DNA of 64,000 nt from Methanomicrobiales archaeon HGW-Methanomicrobiales-1 (GTDB lineage Archaea; Halobacteriota; Methanomicrobia; Methanomicrobiales; Methanospirillaceae), in the NCBI GenBank assembly GCA_002839675.1, contig PGYM01000004.1, positions 62,001-126,000 of the forward strand. Direction: 5' to 3'. This document shows positions 17,437 through 26,538 of the stretch, one piece after another (the stretch's first letter is position 1; every line of letters begins with the position of its first letter). The notes beneath the pieces were generated by a model. It made no database searches and was not told the origin of the DNA. It saw only the letters and a list, made by a program, of their open reading frames with translations. The translations under genes and the position numbers were made by a program.

Positions 17437-19590
17437 ATGGAACATTCCTTTCTCACCAAATTGCAAAAAAGGCCGCTTATACTTGCCGGACTTATTGCCA
17501 CTATCTCAGTCATCGTCCTGGTCCTGAACGGTTATGGGCTCATATTCGGGATTACCAATGTTCTCCCGCACCTCTTTTACGTACCGATTATTCTCACGGC
17601 TTACTTCTTTCCCCGCCGGGGAGTCTTCTTCTCGGTTGTCATTTCAGTGGCCTATTGCAGCATGGTATTTTTCATCGATCCTGTCATCCCCGGGCAACTG
17701 TTATCAGCCAGCGGAAGGATCATCATGTTTATCCTGATTGCTGCCGTTGTCTCGTTCCTGACAACCCGCCTGCGGGAAAGCGAGCTGAAATTCCGGGGCG
17801 TAGCCGAACGGAGTTCCGACATAATTTTCCTTACGGACAGGGAAGGAAAAGCAACTTATGTCTCTCCTTCGTTTGGAAAAATCCTGGGAATGAATCCTGT
17901 TGAAATTACCGGTAAACATCCTGATGATTTTTTCCACCCGGATGACCTGGATCTGTTCCCTACAGCATTTGCGGATCTTGCGAAAGGAACACCGGTAAAT
18001 TTCACGACACGGACCCGGAAAAAAGACGGGGGATATGTTTCGATAGAATATCTCGGGACTCCGGTTATGATGGATGGATCGTTTGCAGGGCTCCAGATTG
18101 TTGGGAGAGATGTCACGGAACGCAGGCTCGTAGAAGATGCCCACCGCGAAACCAGCCGGCGCCTTGCTGCGATCATCGATGTCCTTCCGGACGCGACGTT
18201 TGTGATCGACAAAGCGGGTAATGTTATTGCATGGAACCGGGCCATGGAGCGGATGAGCGGGATTCCGGCACCGGATATCCTCGGCAGCGGGAAACATTCG
18301 TACACGGCATGGATTTTAGGAGATCCCGGTCCAATCCTCATCGATTATATCCTGCATCGTGACATAGAAGGGATTAAAGCCGCGTATCCACAAGTCCGCT
18401 TCGAAGCAAATACCGTCAAGACCGAGAAGGAGATTACCCGCGTGGATGGCACCCGTTTCTCGCTCTGGATCAGCGCAACGCCTCTCATGGATAAGAATGG
18501 GGAGGTCACCGGTGCGATCGAATCATTGCGGGATGTCACGCGCCAGAAAAAGATCCAGCGTGCAATACAGGAATCCAACAGGTACCTGGACGCGGTGATC
18601 AATACCCTGGCAGATCCCCTGTTCATCAAGGATCGCAGGCACAACTTTGTCAAATTGAATGACAGTTTCTGCCAGTTTACCGGATACGCCCGCGAGGACC
18701 TGCTGGGAAAATCGGATTACGATTTTTTCAGAAAAGAAGAGGCCGATGTATTCCATGAGAATGATGAAGAGGTCTTCCGTACGGGTTATGTAAATGAGAA
18801 TGAGGAGAGCATAACTGACTCTCAAGAAAACACCCATATGGTCAGTACCAAAAAAACCCTCTACATCGATTCTGCGGGGGAGGAATTCATTGTCGGCATC
18901 ATCAGGGATATCACTGAACGGAAAAAGATCGAACTGGCACTGCAGCAGGCACTCAGAAAGCTCAACATGCTCTCTTCAATTACCCGCCATGATATCCTCA
19001 ACCAGCTCATGGGTCTTCGCACCTATCTTGAACTCATACAGGAACGTGAACAGGATCCGGTACAGGGCGAATATATAAGAAAAGGAATTGTGTCGGCTGA
19101 TGCGATACAGGAGCAGATCGAATTCACCCGGTATTATGAGGACATCGGGGTTCAGGCACCGCAGTGGCATAACGCAGCGGCAATATTCCAGTCTGCTGCA
19201 TCGCAACTCCCGCTGCGGGGGATCGTGACGGATGTGCAGGTGTCCGATCTCGAAGTGCATGCAGATCCCCTGATTGCGAAAGTTTTCTACAACCTGATTG
19301 AAAATTCCCTGCGCCATGGAGAACGCGTGACCACCCTTGTGCTTTCCGTTAAAGAAACCCCGGAAGGGGCGATCGTTACGTATCGCGACAACGGTGTTGG
19401 CATTTCCGTTGAGGACAAGATCAAACTCTTCTCAAAAGGATTCGGGAAACACACCGGTCTTGGCCTGTTCCTGTCGCGGGAGATTCTCTCGATAACCGGC
19501 ATCACCATAAAAGAGACCGGAGAACCCGGTGCGGGCGCCCGGTTCGAGATTCATATTCCGAAAGGGGCGTACAGGTTCACACCTCATTAA
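17437..19590 (+). CDS. Membrane-bound PAS sensor histidine kinase
   Basis: This is about 717 residues and the only kinase of the cluster with membrane segments. Four hydrophobic helices fall in residues 12-110 ('LILAGLIATISVIVLVLNGY', 'LFYVPIILTAYFFP', 'VISVAYCSMVFFI', 'IIMFILIAAVVSFLTT'), an MASE-like sensory region. Three PAS domains follow (about 115-232, 238-375, 380-500). The kinase core has H-box ITRHDILNQL, N-box LIENSLRHGE, DNGVGI and GFGKHTGLGLFLSREIL. It lacks a receiver. The ATG at 17437 is preferred with AGGTG ten bases upstream; a GTG at 17425 adds four residues. Confidence 0.88.
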   Translation: MEHSFLTKLQKRPLILAGLIATISVIVLVLNGYGLIFGITNVLPHLFYVPIILTAYFFPRRGVFFSVVISVAYCSMVFFIDPVIPGQLLSASGRIIMFILIAAVVSFLTTRLRESELKFRGVAERSSDIIFLTDREGKATYVSPSFGKILGMNPVEITGKHPDDFFHPDDLDLFPTAFADLAKGTPVNFTTRTRKKDGGYVSIEYLGTPVMMDGSFAGLQIVGRDVTERRLVEDAHRETSRRLAAIIDVLPDATFVIDKAGNVIAWNRAMERMSGIPAPDILGSGKHSYTAWILGDPGPILIDYILHRDIEGIKAAYPQVRFEANTVKTEKEITRVDGTRFSLWISATPLMDKNGEVTGAIESLRDVTRQKKIQRAIQESNRYLDAVINTLADPLFIKDRRHNFVKLNDSFCQFTGYAREDLLGKSDYDFFRKEEADVFHENDEEVFRTGYVNENEESITDSQENTHMVSTKKTLYIDSAGEEFIVGIIRDITERKKIELALQQALRKLNMLSSITRHDILNQLMGLRTYLELIQEREQDPVQGEYIRKGIVSADAIQEQIEFTRYYEDIGVQAPQWHNAAAIFQSAASQLPLRGIVTDVQVSDLEVHADPLIAKVFYNLIENSLRHGERVTTLVLSVKETPEGAIVTYRDNGVGISVEDKIKLFSKGFGKHTGLGLFLSREILSITGITIKETGEPGAGARFEIHIPKGAYRFTPH

Positions 19591-19769
19591 CCTGAAACAG
19601 GGTTAAAAAGGTTGCACCGGCAGCGCTGGAGAGCCACGGGTCCGGGTTTTTTGTATCGGAAAGAGGCATCGCGATCACCCGGACACACGGCATAAAAAAA
19701 GCGGTTTGCTATGCTGTGCACAATAACAATAGCGAAAAGGATATTCATTACGGCAGACATGGTTGTATC

Positions 19770-22700
19770 ATGGCAGACAGGATCCGGGTCCTCTGCGTTG
19801 ATGATGAAGCCGTCCTGCTTGAGATGGGAAAAGAGTTCCTTGAGCAGAGCGGGGAATTCTCTGTTGACACTGCCCTGTCAGCCCGTGCAGCACTCGAGAT
19901 CCTCAATAAAAAAAGCTATGATGCGATAGTTTCTGACTACCTGATGCCGGAAATGAATGGCATCGAATTTCTCAAGAGAGTCCGGGCTACCGATAAAACC
20001 ACTCCTTTTATCATTTTTACCGGGCGGGGCCGGGAAGAAGTAGTGATCGAGGCCTTGAACAACGGGGCGGATTTTTATCTCCAGAAGGGAGGCGATCCCG
20101 TAGTCCTCTACCAGGAACTCACCCATGTTATCCGGCAATCCGTTGTGATGAAGCGGACTCTCACAACGCTCGAGGAGCAGGAGCAGCGCTACCACGATCT
20201 CCAGAATGCAAATGACCTGATCCAGAGTGTTACACCGGATGGCCATTTCCTGTTCGTCAACAAAAAATGGTTAGACACGCTCGGTTACCAGGAACAGGAT
20301 CTCCAGAAGCTCACCATATTCGATATCATCCACAAGGAGAGCCTGAAACACTGCATGGAGACATTCCAGCGCGTGATTTCCGGAGAGAACGTTGGAATCA
20401 TCGATGCGACATTTAAGGACCGCGCCGGGAAGAAGGTGTATGTCGAGGGTATAGCGAACTGCAAGATGGTGGAAGGGCGGCCGGAGTATACCCGCGGGAT
20501 ATTCAAGGATGTTACCGAACGAAAAGAACTGGATGCCGCCTTAAAAGAGAGCGAGGCCAGGTACCGGAATGTGGTCGAAGACCAGACCGAATTCATCTGC
20601 CGGTTCCGGCCGGATGGGACGTTCGTCTTTGTCAACGATGCCTACTGCCGGTATTTCAACAAAAAACGCGATGAGATTATCGGGAAATTGTACATCACAA
20701 ACATTCCGGAGGAAGACCGGGCCGGTGTTGCTGCAAATATTGCCTTACTGACGCGGGAACATCCGGTTGGCACCACATCGAACCGCGTGATCCTGGAGGA
20801 CGGGCGGAAACGGTGGCACCAGTGGAGCAACCGGGCCATTTTCGATGAGGCAGGCACACTTGTCGAATACCAGTCGGTTGGCAGGGATATCACCGATCTC
20901 AAAGAAGCAGAACAGGAACTGCTCCGGAAGAACGAGGATCTCAATGCTGCTTTTGAAGAACTCACGGCAACAGAAGAAGAGCTCCGGCATAATTATGAAA
21001 TGATCAGCCAGAAAGAGCAGGCACTTCGCGAAAGTGAAGAAAAATACCGCCTCCTTACCGAAATTACTGATGATGTCATCTATATGATCGATATGATGGG
21101 GATGATCACTCATATCAGCCCCCGTATCACCCGGTACGGCTATACACCGGAAGAGGTAATCTCCCGGAATTTTACAGAATTTATTGCAAAAGAAGATGTG
21201 ACAAAGGTAGTGGCAGATTTTAAAAAGACCGTATCGACCGGGAAGTCAATGGTGACAACAATACGGATCCGCGATAAAGCCGGGAATCTTCACTGGATGG
21301 AAGATAACGGTGCGCCGGTTCTTGATTCATCAGGATCCATGGTTGCATTATCCGGTATCCTGCGCGATGTTTCCGGGCGCGTGAAGGCAGAAGAAGCACT
21401 CAGGGAGAGTGAAGAGACATTCCGTGCAATGGTGGAACAATCGGGCGAGGGCATTATCATTGTGAATTTTACCGGGATGCTTCAGTTTGCAAACAACAAG
21501 GCCTGGGACATTGTCGATTATCCCACTGACAAGCGGATAACAGAAACATTCAATGTGCTGGATATAGTCTCGCCGGGAATGCGGCTGAACGCAGTTGCTG
21601 ATTTTCTCAAGGTTTCCCGCGGGATCGACAGCTTCGAAGTAACGTACAAAATTATCACATTTAATAAAGATGAGCGGTGGGTTGAGTGCATAGGCAAAAA
21701 AATCTCATTCAGGGGCCTGCCGGCCATGCTCCTCTCCATCCGCGATATTACCCAGCGCAGGAAAACGGATGAGGCGCTCAGGGAAAACGAGGCGAAGTTC
21801 CGGACCATTTTCGACAACAGCCCGTATCCCATCTCGATCAACAGTATTCCGGATGGAAAATTTATTGAGGTCAATGCAGCATTTTTAAAAAGCAGCGGGT
21901 ACGTGGAGGCAGAAGTACTCGGAAAAAGTCCTGTCGAGCTGGGACTGCTCTCCCTGCTGGACTTTGGGAAGCTCAGCGGGCACCTGTTGCTGTCAGGAAA
22001 ACTCGAAAATGTGCCGATGGTTCTCAGGGGGAAAGGCGAGATCGGCGTTCACGTCCAGTTCTCCACCATCCCAATCACCATCAACAACCGGTCAGCCATC
22101 ATGACCATGGCCGCAGAAATTTCCAAGCTGAAACGGGTTGAAGAAGAACTGCTGCAAAAGAATGAGGAACTTCGTGCCGCGTATGAAGAACTTGCAGGTG
22201 CTGATGAAGAACTCCGGCAGAATTTCGATGAACTCAGTAAGAAAGAGCAGACGCTCCGGGAGAGCGAGGAGAAGTTCCGGGCGCTGGTCGAGCACTCGCT
22301 TGACGGTATCCTGATCACGGACTTTACCGGAAATCTTCTCTTTGCAAACCAGGCGGCGGGCCGGATTGTGGATGTGCCGGATATCGAGCAGGGAATTAAG
22401 AAGAGAAACGTGCTGGAGTTTATCGCCCCGGAGGATAAATCCCGGATCCTCCATGACTTCAGCCAGGTTGCACAGGGGATCGATAGTTACCCGGTGAATT
22501 ACCAGGTCATTTCGGCCAGCGGGCGGCAGATCTGGATTGAGGCTATCGGGAAACGGATCCTGTTCCAGGATTCGCCCGCCATACTCATCTCGATGCGGGA
22601 TATCAGCTCCCGGAAAAACATGGAGGTTGCGATGCTGCGGGCAAATAAGCAGCTCAACCTTCTCTCGAGCATCACCCGCCACGATATCAATAACCAGCTC

Positions 22701-23285
22701 CAGGGACTCAACGGGTTTGTCGAACTGCTGCACGCAAAAATGCCCGATCCCTCGTTCGAAGACTATTTCACCCGGATCACTGAAGCAAGCGACCAGATCT
22801 CTGCCATGATCCGGTTCACCAAAGAATACGAGCAGATCGGGGTACGTGCTCCAGAGTGGCATGATATCCGGAAACTGGCGGATAACGCGGGAAAGGACGT
22901 AAAGACGGGAAAAATCACGCTCAAAAATGATCTCCCTGCCAATACGGAAGTCTTAGCCGATCCACTTATTGCCAGGGTTTTTTTCAACCTGGTGGACAAT
23001 GCGATCCGTCACGGCGGCAAGATCACGAAAATACACTTCTCTTTTGAGGTACGCAACGGGAACCGGGTCATTATTTGCGAAGACGATGGCGATGGTGTGA
23101 CCAAGAGTGAAAAAGAGAAGATATTCGACCGGGGATTCGGGAAGAACACCGGGTTTGGCCTGAGCATCTCCCGGGAAATTCTCGATATCACCGGCATGAC
23201 CATCGAGGAGACGGGAAAGCCGGGAAAAGGAGCACGGTTTGAGATCACAGTACCGGAGGGGCATTACCGGACCACAGCCCGGTAA
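19770..23285 (+). CDS. Hybrid sensor kinase: REC-PAS(6)-kinase
   Basis: This is 1171 residues from the ATG at 19770 (MADRIRVLCVDDEAVLLEMG); the ATG at 19716 would add 18 unconserved residues. The receiver is about 1-125 (SDYLMPEMNG). Six PAS domains run from about 140 to 935, separated by coiled coils such as 'NEELRAAYEELAGADEELR'. The kinase core has ITRHDINNQLQGLNGFVEL, N-box LVDNAIRHGG, DDGDGV and GFGKNTGFGLSISREIL. The second PAS resembles the first PAS of the protein at 12181. The sixth resembles a PAS of the kinase at 8652. No TM segments are seen. Confidence 0.9.
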   Translation: MADRIRVLCVDDEAVLLEMGKEFLEQSGEFSVDTALSARAALEILNKKSYDAIVSDYLMPEMNGIEFLKRVRATDKTTPFIIFTGRGREEVVIEALNNGADFYLQKGGDPVVLYQELTHVIRQSVVMKRTLTTLEEQEQRYHDLQNANDLIQSVTPDGHFLFVNKKWLDTLGYQEQDLQKLTIFDIIHKESLKHCMETFQRVISGENVGIIDATFKDRAGKKVYVEGIANCKMVEGRPEYTRGIFKDVTERKELDAALKESEARYRNVVEDQTEFICRFRPDGTFVFVNDAYCRYFNKKRDEIIGKLYITNIPEEDRAGVAANIALLTREHPVGTTSNRVILEDGRKRWHQWSNRAIFDEAGTLVEYQSVGRDITDLKEAEQELLRKNEDLNAAFEELTATEEELRHNYEMISQKEQALRESEEKYRLLTEITDDVIYMIDMMGMITHISPRITRYGYTPEEVISRNFTEFIAKEDVTKVVADFKKTVSTGKSMVTTIRIRDKAGNLHWMEDNGAPVLDSSGSMVALSGILRDVSGRVKAEEALRESEETFRAMVEQSGEGIIIVNFTGMLQFANNKAWDIVDYPTDKRITETFNVLDIVSPGMRLNAVADFLKVSRGIDSFEVTYKIITFNKDERWVECIGKKISFRGLPAMLLSIRDITQRRKTDEALRENEAKFRTIFDNSPYPISINSIPDGKFIEVNAAFLKSSGYVEAEVLGKSPVELGLLSLLDFGKLSGHLLLSGKLENVPMVLRGKGEIGVHVQFSTIPITINNRSAIMTMAAEISKLKRVEEELLQKNEELRAAYEELAGADEELRQNFDELSKKEQTLRESEEKFRALVEHSLDGILITDFTGNLLFANQAAGRIVDVPDIEQGIKKRNVLEFIAPEDKSRILHDFSQVAQGIDSYPVNYQVISASGRQIWIEAIGKRILFQDSPAILISMRDISSRKNMEVAMLRANKQLNLLSSITRHDINNQLQGLNGFVELLHAKMPDPSFEDYFTRITEASDQISAMIRFTKEYEQIGVRAPEWHDIRKLADNAGKDVKTGKITLKNDLPANTEVLADPLIARVFFNLVDNAIRHGGKITKIHFSFEVRNGNRVIICEDDGDGVTKSEKEKIFDRGFGKNTGFGLSISREILDITGMTIEETGKPGKGARFEITVPEGHYRTTAR

Positions 23286-23393
23286 CCCCGTGCTTATCCG
23301 GTTCCCGTATATCCTCTGCTCAGCTCAGTGATTTCAACCGATGTGAGGACCGGGCGGGATGGGTAAAAGACCCCGCGTGCCGAGGCGGGGATT

Positions 23394-23413
23394 CGGGCCT
23401 CAGCCCGGTTTTT
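23394..23413 (+). terminator. Hairpin plus T-run after sensor kinase
   Basis: CGGGC, loop CTCA, GCCCG is followed by TTTTT. A second GC-rich dyad (CCCCGC...GCGGGG, about 23371-23390) lies just before it. It ends the plus-strand kinase transcript, facing the minus-strand gene at 23457. Confidence 0.6.
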
Positions 23414-23456
23414 GTATCATTGCTGAATAACAAAGGGATGAAAGAATTTTCCCTTT

Positions 23457-24086
23457 TTAGTAAGGCAGTGCAGGCTTCTTCTTTGCCCGGGCATCTTCTA
23501 TGGCCCTGCGAAGAACTTCTGGTTCATCGGTGCCGATCCTGAAGCTCTTTCCGGAGAACAGCCGGACTTCCACGGCCCCGTACCCCGATACATTGTAGAG
23601 CGTGCCGTGAGGGGTCAGGCGGATACCCCATCCATAGTACCAGGGATTGGTAACCGCGGTGACCGAGGCAATTTCTGCCACGGGCCAGCTCTTCCGGATG
23701 AGCCCGACCGGCCCGAACCGGATCCGAAGGGTTTCATCAGTCACGGTTGCAGTCAGCGTGGAGGTGATCGCAAGTACAATAATCATGATGCCGAGCACAG
23801 CAACCTCAACCCAGACAATCCCGAAGAGGTACGTTGTTGCAAGAATGAGAATGATAGCAGCAGTTACCAACCCGATGATGACCAATCCCTTCTGGGTGTG
23901 CTCGTACATTCTGTCCAGGGGCTTTCCTGATCCATCGGCTCCGGAGGGCCCGGGGCTTTTTTGCGAAGGATTTCCCGCACTGAAGCTGAGCGCGGCACTT
24001 TCGTTACTCGTTACCCGGGTCATATGTGCATTCGGGCACCAGCCCATCCACTTGTGAACAATTTCTGATATGCGTGTAATTGTCAA
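23457..24086 (-). CDS. Membrane protein with DUF1673-like N-terminus and PH-like C-terminal domain
   Basis: This is a 209-residue protein. The N-terminus 'KWMGWCPNA' resembles the start of methanogen DUF1673 membrane proteins. Two TM helices lie at about 67-105 ('GLVIIGLVTAAIILILATTY', 'VEVAVLGIMIIVLAITS'). They are followed by a beta-rich region (about 108-195) with 'LRIRFGPVGLIRKSWPVAEI' and 'SGKSFRIGTDEPEVLRRAIE', like bacterial PH-type membrane domains. The TTG start at 24086 overlaps the TGA of the upstream HTH gene (TTGA), so the two are translationally coupled. The function is unknown. Confidence 0.7.
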   Translation of the reverse strand: MTITRISEIVHKWMGWCPNAHMTRVTSNESAALSFSAGNPSQKSPGPSGADGSGKPLDRMYEHTQKGLVIIGLVTAAIILILATTYLFGIVWVEVAVLGIMIIVLAITSTLTATVTDETLRIRFGPVGLIRKSWPVAEIASVTAVTNPWYYGWGIRLTPHGTLYNVSGYGAVEVRLFSGKSFRIGTDEPEVLRRAIEDARAKKKPALPY

Positions 24087-24529
24087 ACTATCGCCTTCAC
24101 TTTCATAAACAATTCTTCTGCCATTTTTGTCGGGTCAGCGGTCTTTTCGATCCGGATGTTAAGTTCGGTTGCATAATCCCAGAGCAGCTCGATGCATTCA
24201 GTATACCGCTGGCACGTGCCGCAGTCGCCGTTATGCTCGTACCAGACCTGCATCCCGTGTTTATCGGATACAAAGATGATGGCGGGAGTCTGGAAAGGAA
24301 CCGAGCGGCCAAGCAGGATCCCCTGCTCCGCATTGATCTTCTCAATCGCAATCTGGTTTGCGTTTGCCATCTCCCGGAGTGCTGCCTCGATCTTATCGTC
24401 CATGACAAGGAGCGCCTTGGACACTGCCTGCCGGGAGATGCCCAGCAGGTTGGCAATCGTGATATTGGGAGTGCCGCTGCGCCGCATCTTCCAGAACCCG
24501 AACTGCTTTTCATTCGTGGGCAGAAGCAT
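24083..24529 (-). CDS. HTH transcriptional regulator with Cys-containing C-terminus
   Basis: This is a 148-residue protein. An HTH occupies about residues 18-45 (NITIANLLGISRQAVSKALL). The C-terminal domain carries CGTCQRYTEC (CxxCx5C), which could bind a metal or sense thiol redox state. The ATG at 24529 follows a TATA-like ttataa by about 25 bases, so the mRNA may be nearly leaderless. A dyad (24531-24552) fills the space between TATA and start codon, which suggests autorepression. It is cotranscribed with the DUF1673-like membrane gene. Confidence 0.75.
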   Translation of the reverse strand: MLLPTNEKQFGFWKMRRSGTPNITIANLLGISRQAVSKALLVMDDKIEAALREMANANQIAIEKINAEQGILLGRSVPFQTPAIIFVSDKHGMQVWYEHNGDCGTCQRYTECIELLWDYATELNIRIEKTADPTKMAEELFMKVKAIV

Positions 24530-24530
24530 G

Positions 24531-24552
24531 TGTCAATGTTAGAGTGTTGACA
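24531..24552. promoter_or_regulatory. Candidate operator: TGTCAA-N10-TTGACA inverted repeat
   Basis: This is a perfect six-base dyad with a 22-base span, typical of a dimeric HTH site. It lies between a TATA-like ttataa (24553-24558, minus-strand promoter) and the regulator's ATG at 24529. A bound repressor there would block initiation. Confidence 0.5.
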
Positions 24553-24744
24553 TTATAAAAATTTCGCGGTGATGACGGCTTTATTTTTATTGCGGCCAGA
24601 GGACTTTTTGCATGCCCGGGGATTTTGGTTTCCATCCGGAAAATGCCTGGCAGATTATCTGCCGGGAACAGGAAACTTGTTTTTCCCGCACTGCAAAAAT
24701 CCGGATTGGAGCGCCTCAATGTATTAATATAGGGTTGCGCTAAA

Positions 24745-24779
24745 GGTTGCCTGTAGGCACCCTGCCTGATGCCGGTGCC
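24745..24779 (+). promoter_or_regulatory. Overlapping alternative hairpins in the DUF2193 leader
   Basis: GGTTGCC/GGCACC (24745-24751 with 24756-24761) and GGCACC/GGTGCC (24756-24761 with 24774-24779) share one arm and are mutually exclusive. A TATA-like ttaatata lies just upstream (about 24724-24731). GGGAG at 24779-24783 is the likely ribosome-binding site for the ATG at 24795 and touches the second hairpin. Nothing else is seen in 24560-24740. Confidence 0.3.
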
Positions 24780-24794
24780 GGGAGTTGCAGCACT

Positions 24795-26294
24795 ATGCAG
24801 GAAATCATTAAGAAAATGATCACCGAAGCGATGGCAGCCCAGCACGCCGACGTGAACCAGATCAAAAAGAAACGCGGTGAGAAATTCGTCATTGACGACA
24901 CCAAAGTGTATGTAGACGCGGTCAAGGGCATGAAAGCCATCGGGGGCCAGAGCAAGGCAGTCTTTGCCCTGCACACCGATTCGGTCAATGCCCACTATAC
25001 GATCTTAAAAGGCCTGACCAACACCATACGTCCTGAAGACGATCCCTTTGTCGAGCACTACCAGACGCCGGTCATCTTAGAGATGCTCTACGATGCGGAC
25101 CCGAAGTTCCGCAAGAGTGTAGACGCATTCATCAAAGCCATCGGCAAGGCTGAAGCCATGATCGGCAAAGAGTCAGCCCGCCGGTACGCGGGGTTCTACG
25201 GCCCGACCTGTGTCGTGGACTTTGCCCTGATCCCGGGCAGCAGCAGCAATATCGTTAACCAGATCCTCAAAACAACGGATATCCCGGTTGCCCATAAACA
25301 GGCGATTCTCGCTGCAAAGTCATGGGGAATGAACACCTCATATGGTTTCGGGGACGTCTTTGCTCACGCAGTAGAAGGCGGGGCTACTCTCGCTGACGCG
25401 GTGAAGCAGGAAATCTCCATGATCCAGTCCATCTACGACACACCGGTGGATGCACAGGCAAAACTCATGGACAGCGTTGGCCAGTCCTCGTTCGACTGCC
25501 GGAAGTACATGAAGGACTACCGCGTAAAGATGCAGGGGGCCGTCAAGGCATCGCTGGATGAGGGGGTCCACTACGGCAACATCGTGACTATACCGGCGTA
25601 CTGTGTCGGGGATATCGCGCACCACATCTCCCAGTCCACGTACAACATGTGCAAGGATGATGTGATCATGGCCGTTATCGAGTCCGTGACCGAAGTGATG
25701 GACAAGACCCTGCACGCAGCAGCACCGAAGATGAAGACCATGAATGAGGTGCTGTCGGTTGCAACCGGTGCATCCGCAAGCGCAGCGGAATATATCCTCG
25801 AACTCGACGGGTTCAACGCGATCATGGTCGTGGACATGTTAACCAAACGCTACCACAACTATGTCCAGCTCTACCCGAAGCGGAGTGCGGCCATCGAACT
25901 CCACAACTGCGATTTCATGGACATGATCTACCGGGGCTGGAAGATGGTGGACAAGGCAAGGAGAATGCAGGCCAACGGACCCGATCTGGTAAAACCAAAA
26001 GTTGCCGGGTTCGAAATCAACCTTTCCCCAATCCTGAAAAACGACGTCATCGCCAACCCGCAGCGGTATGCCTACCCTGCCTGTGCGATGACCGTGCGGT
26101 TCTCCGCCATGATGCGGCTCTCCGATTACCCGTGTCTCTTAACAAGCGAGCCGGTCACGGCAACGCTGATGACCAACATCATCGCACTGAGCAAGGATGT
26201 ACCGGCAGCTCCTGCACGAATCTGCAAGGATTGTGCCTCGGCCGCCCTGATGGATTTCCGGCACTGCTCCTGCCAGTGGAAGGATGCGGTCTGA
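24795..26294 (+). CDS. DUF2193-type methanogen protein
   Basis: This is 499 residues from the ATG at 24795 (MQEIIKKMITEAMAAQHADV), with GGGAG ten bases upstream. I recognise it as the methanogen-restricted DUF2193 family, about 500 residues and of unknown function. It is mostly helical with no TM segment. The C-terminus holds a Cys cluster CKDC-x11-CSC (CxxC, then CxC) that could bind a metal. It is followed after 31 bases by DUF2180 and then a MIP channel on the same strand, so an operon is likely. An upstream in-frame ATG at 24747 lies in the leader. Confidence 0.8.
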   Translation: MQEIIKKMITEAMAAQHADVNQIKKKRGEKFVIDDTKVYVDAVKGMKAIGGQSKAVFALHTDSVNAHYTILKGLTNTIRPEDDPFVEHYQTPVILEMLYDADPKFRKSVDAFIKAIGKAEAMIGKESARRYAGFYGPTCVVDFALIPGSSSNIVNQILKTTDIPVAHKQAILAAKSWGMNTSYGFGDVFAHAVEGGATLADAVKQEISMIQSIYDTPVDAQAKLMDSVGQSSFDCRKYMKDYRVKMQGAVKASLDEGVHYGNIVTIPAYCVGDIAHHISQSTYNMCKDDVIMAVIESVTEVMDKTLHAAAPKMKTMNEVLSVATGASASAAEYILELDGFNAIMVVDMLTKRYHNYVQLYPKRSAAIELHNCDFMDMIYRGWKMVDKARRMQANGPDLVKPKVAGFEINLSPILKNDVIANPQRYAYPACAMTVRFSAMMRLSDYPCLLTSEPVTATLMTNIIALSKDVPAAPARICKDCASAALMDFRHCSCQWKDAV

Positions 26295-26325
26295 TCCCGG
26301 TACCGGGACAGACAGGATGAAAATC

Positions 26326-26535
26326 ATGAAGTGCTACGTTTGCGCCAAAGAGGGCAAAGACAGTGATGCCGTGGCAGTCTGTGTTGCCTGCGGTATGGGA
26401 ACCTGCATGAAACATACGATCAGAAAAGAAGTGGATGTCTGGGAGGGAAGTTATCCCATCCCATCCCACAAACTGCCAAAAAAGATGCCCCGGATGCTCT
26501 GCCCGGACTGCAATGCTGCGTACGGGGAGGGTTGA
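26326..26535 (+). CDS. DUF2180-type small Cys-rich zinc-binding protein
   Basis: This is a 69-residue protein starting MKCYVCAKEGKDSDAVAVC. Cysteines form CxxC (CYVC), CxxC (CVAC), a lone Cys-His pair (TCMKH) and a final CxxC (CPDC), consistent with two zinc sites. It is recognised as archaeal DUF2180, function unknown. The ATG at 26326 is preceded by AGGATG at about six bases; an ATG at 26317 is equally open. It ends three bases before the MIP gene. Confidence 0.8.
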   Translation: MKCYVCAKEGKDSDAVAVCVACGMGTCMKHTIRKEVDVWEGSYPIPSHKLPKKMPRMLCPDCNAAYGEG

Positions 26536-26538
26536 GCA

